DNA of 7,122 bases, from contig DMDI01000041.1 of NCBI GenBank assembly GCA_003445555.1, positions 1 through 7,122 on the forward strand, in the 5' to 3' direction. Position numbers and translations under genes: made by a program. The notes below the pieces were generated by a model, which worked only from the letters and a program-made list of their open reading frames with translations, did not search any database and was not told where the DNA came from. This document shows positions 5,832 through 7,122 of this stretch, in pieces. The stretch comes from Desulfotomaculum sp. Lineage in GTDB: Bacteria > Bacillota > Desulfotomaculia > Desulfotomaculales > Nap2-2B. Position 1 is the stretch's first letter. Each line of letters begins with the position of its first letter.

Positions 5832-6207
5832 TTGACTAAAAAGCAATATACAAAAGAAGATGAAAATGCAAATTGTTAAAGAAGCAATCCAAACAGGTAA
5901 TAACTCTATTGTAGCCAGAAAGCATGACAAAGCCTAAAGCCTGGTTAATCGCTTTAGTTAAAAACTATAAAAAATATGGCACTTTCTATCCAAGAAAAGG
6001 ACAATTAGAAACAAAAGGAAATTTGTGTTCTTTTAAAGAGTATAAAACAGTTGCTCAAGGTTATTGAAAAACTAAAAAAATTGATTTTCGTGAAAAAGAC
6101 CTGGAGATTGCTTGACTTGCGTGACCTGGTAAAAAAACAAACCCACTCTTGGCTTTCTAAAATAGAAATTGCGGGAGAAGTGGATATCTTTAGGGTATAA
6201 AATAAAC
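5832..6207 (+). pseudogene. Decayed IS3-type transposase orfA remnant
   Basis: The plus strand encodes broken pieces of an IS3/IS150-type helix-turn-helix orfA: TKKQYTKEDEN from TTG 5832, QIVKEAIQTGNNSIVARKH in another frame, KNYKKYGTFYPRKGQLETKG with the Y-x-G-T-F linker, then KIDFREKDLEIA and LRDLVKK, and finally KIEIAGE ahead of GYKI. This order (HTH, then a leucine-zipper-like EKDLEIAxLRDLVKK) matches orfA and the beginning of the orfA/orfB junction. At least four frame changes and several internal stops make it non-functional. No DDE-domain orfB is present. The remnant runs directly into half of attC-like site A on its right and a truncated ORF on its left, so insertion was followed by deletion. 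It is the only gene-like sequence opposite to the array. Confidence 0.75.
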
Positions 6208-6210
6208 TTT

Positions 6211-6273
6211 GAGAGGGCACGAAACCAACCCACAGAACAGCCGCCCTCTCGTCAGGTGAAAACGTTGTTATGC
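6211..6273 (-). repeat. Partial attC-like site A after the PIN-toxin gene
   Basis: On the minus strand GCATAAC (6273-6267) is followed after 16 bases by GAGAGGGC (6250-6243), which pairs perfectly with GCCCTCTC (6218-6211). The far core that should follow is absent, because the sequence there reads into the IS3-type remnant. GCATAAC departs from RYYYAAC at one position. It could be an ordinary hairpin after the toxin gene, but its position matches the other sites. Confidence 0.4.
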
Positions 6274-6323
6274 CATCTACTAATGTGCCAAGGCCGACTC
6301 TTTAATGGAAGTTTGCCCTAAAC

Positions 6324-6749
6324 TCAGGGAAGCGGTAATCGAATCAGACCGTACTGATCGAAGTGTTTGTCAAAAGAAAATGCTTCATTTATTTTGAGCA
6401 TCTCCATAACTGCAAAACTTGAGCAGTCAGTAAATGAGAAATCTTTGTCTGAATATTTTTCAAATATATTCCAGGCTTTGTCAAGTATAACCTGATTTAC
6501 ATGAAAGACATTAATTTTCTTCTTTTTTCGCAAGTCGTTGATTTCGTAACCAAATTCAACTGCTCTTTTGTGACCGACATCTAAACGAATTAGCGTATAT
6601 GTTTCATCAAGCACATAATCGCTCGTGATGTAGAAATATCCACCATCGAGAAAATCTCTATTAGCCTTTACAGCATCCTGATGATATTTATCCTTCTTAT
6701 TGTTTAACGCGACCCAGGCGCCTGTATCGATGAATAACCTTTTCTTCAT
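6324..6749 (-). CDS. PIN-domain toxin (VapC-like ribonuclease)
   Basis: A 141-residue PIN-domain protein, predicted to be the Mg-dependent endoribonuclease of a VapBC-type module that cuts tRNA or other RNA and halts translation. Acidic residues expected for the active site are present: D8 in FIDTGAWVAL, E49 in YVLDETYTL, D108 in FSFTDCSSFAV and D127 in FSFDKHF, with D131 also nearby. Length and motif spacing are normal for VapC, so it looks active. ATG 6749 overlaps the stop of the upstream antitoxin gene by four bases (ATGA), so the two are translationally coupled. The gene is followed 50 bases later by half of an attC-like site, which makes it the most upstream recognisable cassette of the array in this window. 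Confidence 0.93.
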   Translation of the reverse strand: MKKRLFIDTGAWVALNNKKDKYHQDAVKANRDFLDGGYFYITSDYVLDETYTLIRLDVGHKRAVEFGYEINDLRKKKKINVFHVNQVILDKAWNIFEKYSDKDFSFTDCSSFAVMEMLKINEAFSFDKHFDQYGLIRLPLP

Positions 6750-6988
6750 TTTTGTTCTTTAGCGTAGAGGTATTTATCGTGTTTCTCAGAAGCGTCGGTT
6801 AGCGTTCCTTCCAAGGCTCGGTCACCCATTGTATAAAGAAGATCATCTGCTGAGGAAATAGTTTCCTCGTCTATTTTTTCCTCGTGTAGAAATGTTATAA
6901 AAATCTCTATCTCGTCTTGGCTAAAATCTATTGGCTCCTTTGGAATAATCTGGCCCTTTTTATAAATGCCTCTTATAGTTTTATACAT
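6746..6988 (-). CDS. Antitoxin of the PIN toxin (DUF104/AF2212-like)
   Basis: An 80-residue acidic protein. The N-terminal half, MYKTIRGIYKKGQIIPKEPIDF, has the x-I-x-x-I-Y-x-x-G-x-x-x-P-x-x-P-x pattern of the DUF104/AF2212-like antitoxins paired with PIN toxins. The C-terminal half is charged and helical (DASEKHDKYLYAKEQK) and would contact VapC. Its role is to bind and inhibit the PIN toxin encoded by the overlapping next gene. AGGAG (7000-6996) stands seven bases before ATG 6988, and an extended -10 promoter lies about 70 bases upstream, so the pair has its own transcription. The order antitoxin then toxin is classical, unlike the RelE-type pair in the same array. Confidence 0.85.
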   Translation of the reverse strand: MYKTIRGIYKKGQIIPKEPIDFSQDEIEIFITFLHEEKIDEETISSADDLLYTMGDRALEGTLTDASEKHDKYLYAKEQK

Positions 6989-7056
6989 AATTCAACTCCT
7001 AATATATTAGTCCAAATAATAATCTATCTTTATTTTACTTGGTGCAACTAAATCAA

Positions 7057-7085
7057 ATTATAGCAAATTAATTCGTTGGAATCAA
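7057..7085 (-). promoter_or_regulatory. Extended -10 promoter of the vapBC-like pair
   Basis: On the minus strand TTGATT (7085-7080) is followed by a 17-bp spacer and a perfect TATAAT (7062-7057) preceded by TGC, forming an extended -10. The leader to ATG 6988 is about 60 bases. The remaining upstream sequence to the right edge is AT-rich with no other feature I can support; whether another attC-like site lies beyond the edge cannot be seen. Confidence 0.7.
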
Positions 7086-7122
7086 TTAAAAAGAACGAAC
7101 CGATGCTGTCAAGAATTTTTGG

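Noticed and set aside
6005..6220. 71-codon minus-strand ORF
   Set aside because: It is antisense to the IS3-type orfA remnant, Phe/Ser-rich and without a supporting start site.
7084..7112. Perfect TTGACA at 7112-7107 (minus) as the vapBC -35 box
   Set aside because: At 17 bases the only -10 candidate is TTAATT (3 of 6). The extended TATAAT with TTGATT further down is much better.

Overview
The window most likely comes from a Bacillota (Clostridia, Peptococcaceae/Desulfotomaculum-like) chromosome. The evidence is the bacterial-type leuS with strong GGAGG ribosome binding sites, sigma-A promoters with 17-bp spacers, moderate-to-low GC, an IS110-type element of clostridial character and a decayed IS3-type element. 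The genus is inferred only.

Layout. Positions 1-2229 (minus) hold the first 743 codons of leuS; its C-terminus lies beyond the left edge. Its own promoter (2274-2302) and an upstream intrinsic terminator (2336-2362) separate it from everything to the right. From about 2370 to the right edge there is an accessory block in which all recognisable host genes are on the minus strand. In transcription order these are an antitoxin/PIN-toxin pair (vapBC-like, 6988-6324), a truncated small ORF (about 5781-5614), a RelE/ParE-type toxin with its antitoxin (5363-4825), a DUF4258-like gene (4737-4492) and a DUF2283 gene (2633-2424). These units are separated or followed by imperfect palindromes bounded by RYYYAAC / GTTRRRY-type core sites (6273-6211 partial, 5479-5414, 4820-4750, 2429-2371). 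They look like integron attC recombination sites, all in the orientation expected for the minus-strand genes. I read the block as a cassette array without a visible integrase (a CALIN-like array) made largely of toxin-antitoxin cassettes and ending against leuS.

Two mobile elements have damaged the array. An IS110/IS1111-type element sits between the DUF4258 and DUF2283 genes, which I infer were once one two-gene cassette. Its transposase has lost one base in a C run and is split into two frames. An IS3-type orfA remnant on the plus strand (about 5782-6210) has several frame breaks; it has replaced the distal half of one attC-like site and the N-terminus of the small ORF.

The non-coding part between the transposase stop and DUF2283 is unusually structured. 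One set of hairpins next to the transposase (2959-3108) is a candidate bridge RNA locus. A second, nested multi-helix element (2745-2893) carries only wobble-compatible exceptions when read on the plus strand, suggesting an RNA antisense to the transposase; it also contains a cluster of DnaA-box-like 9-mers. These are inferences from hand-read base pairing and remain untested.
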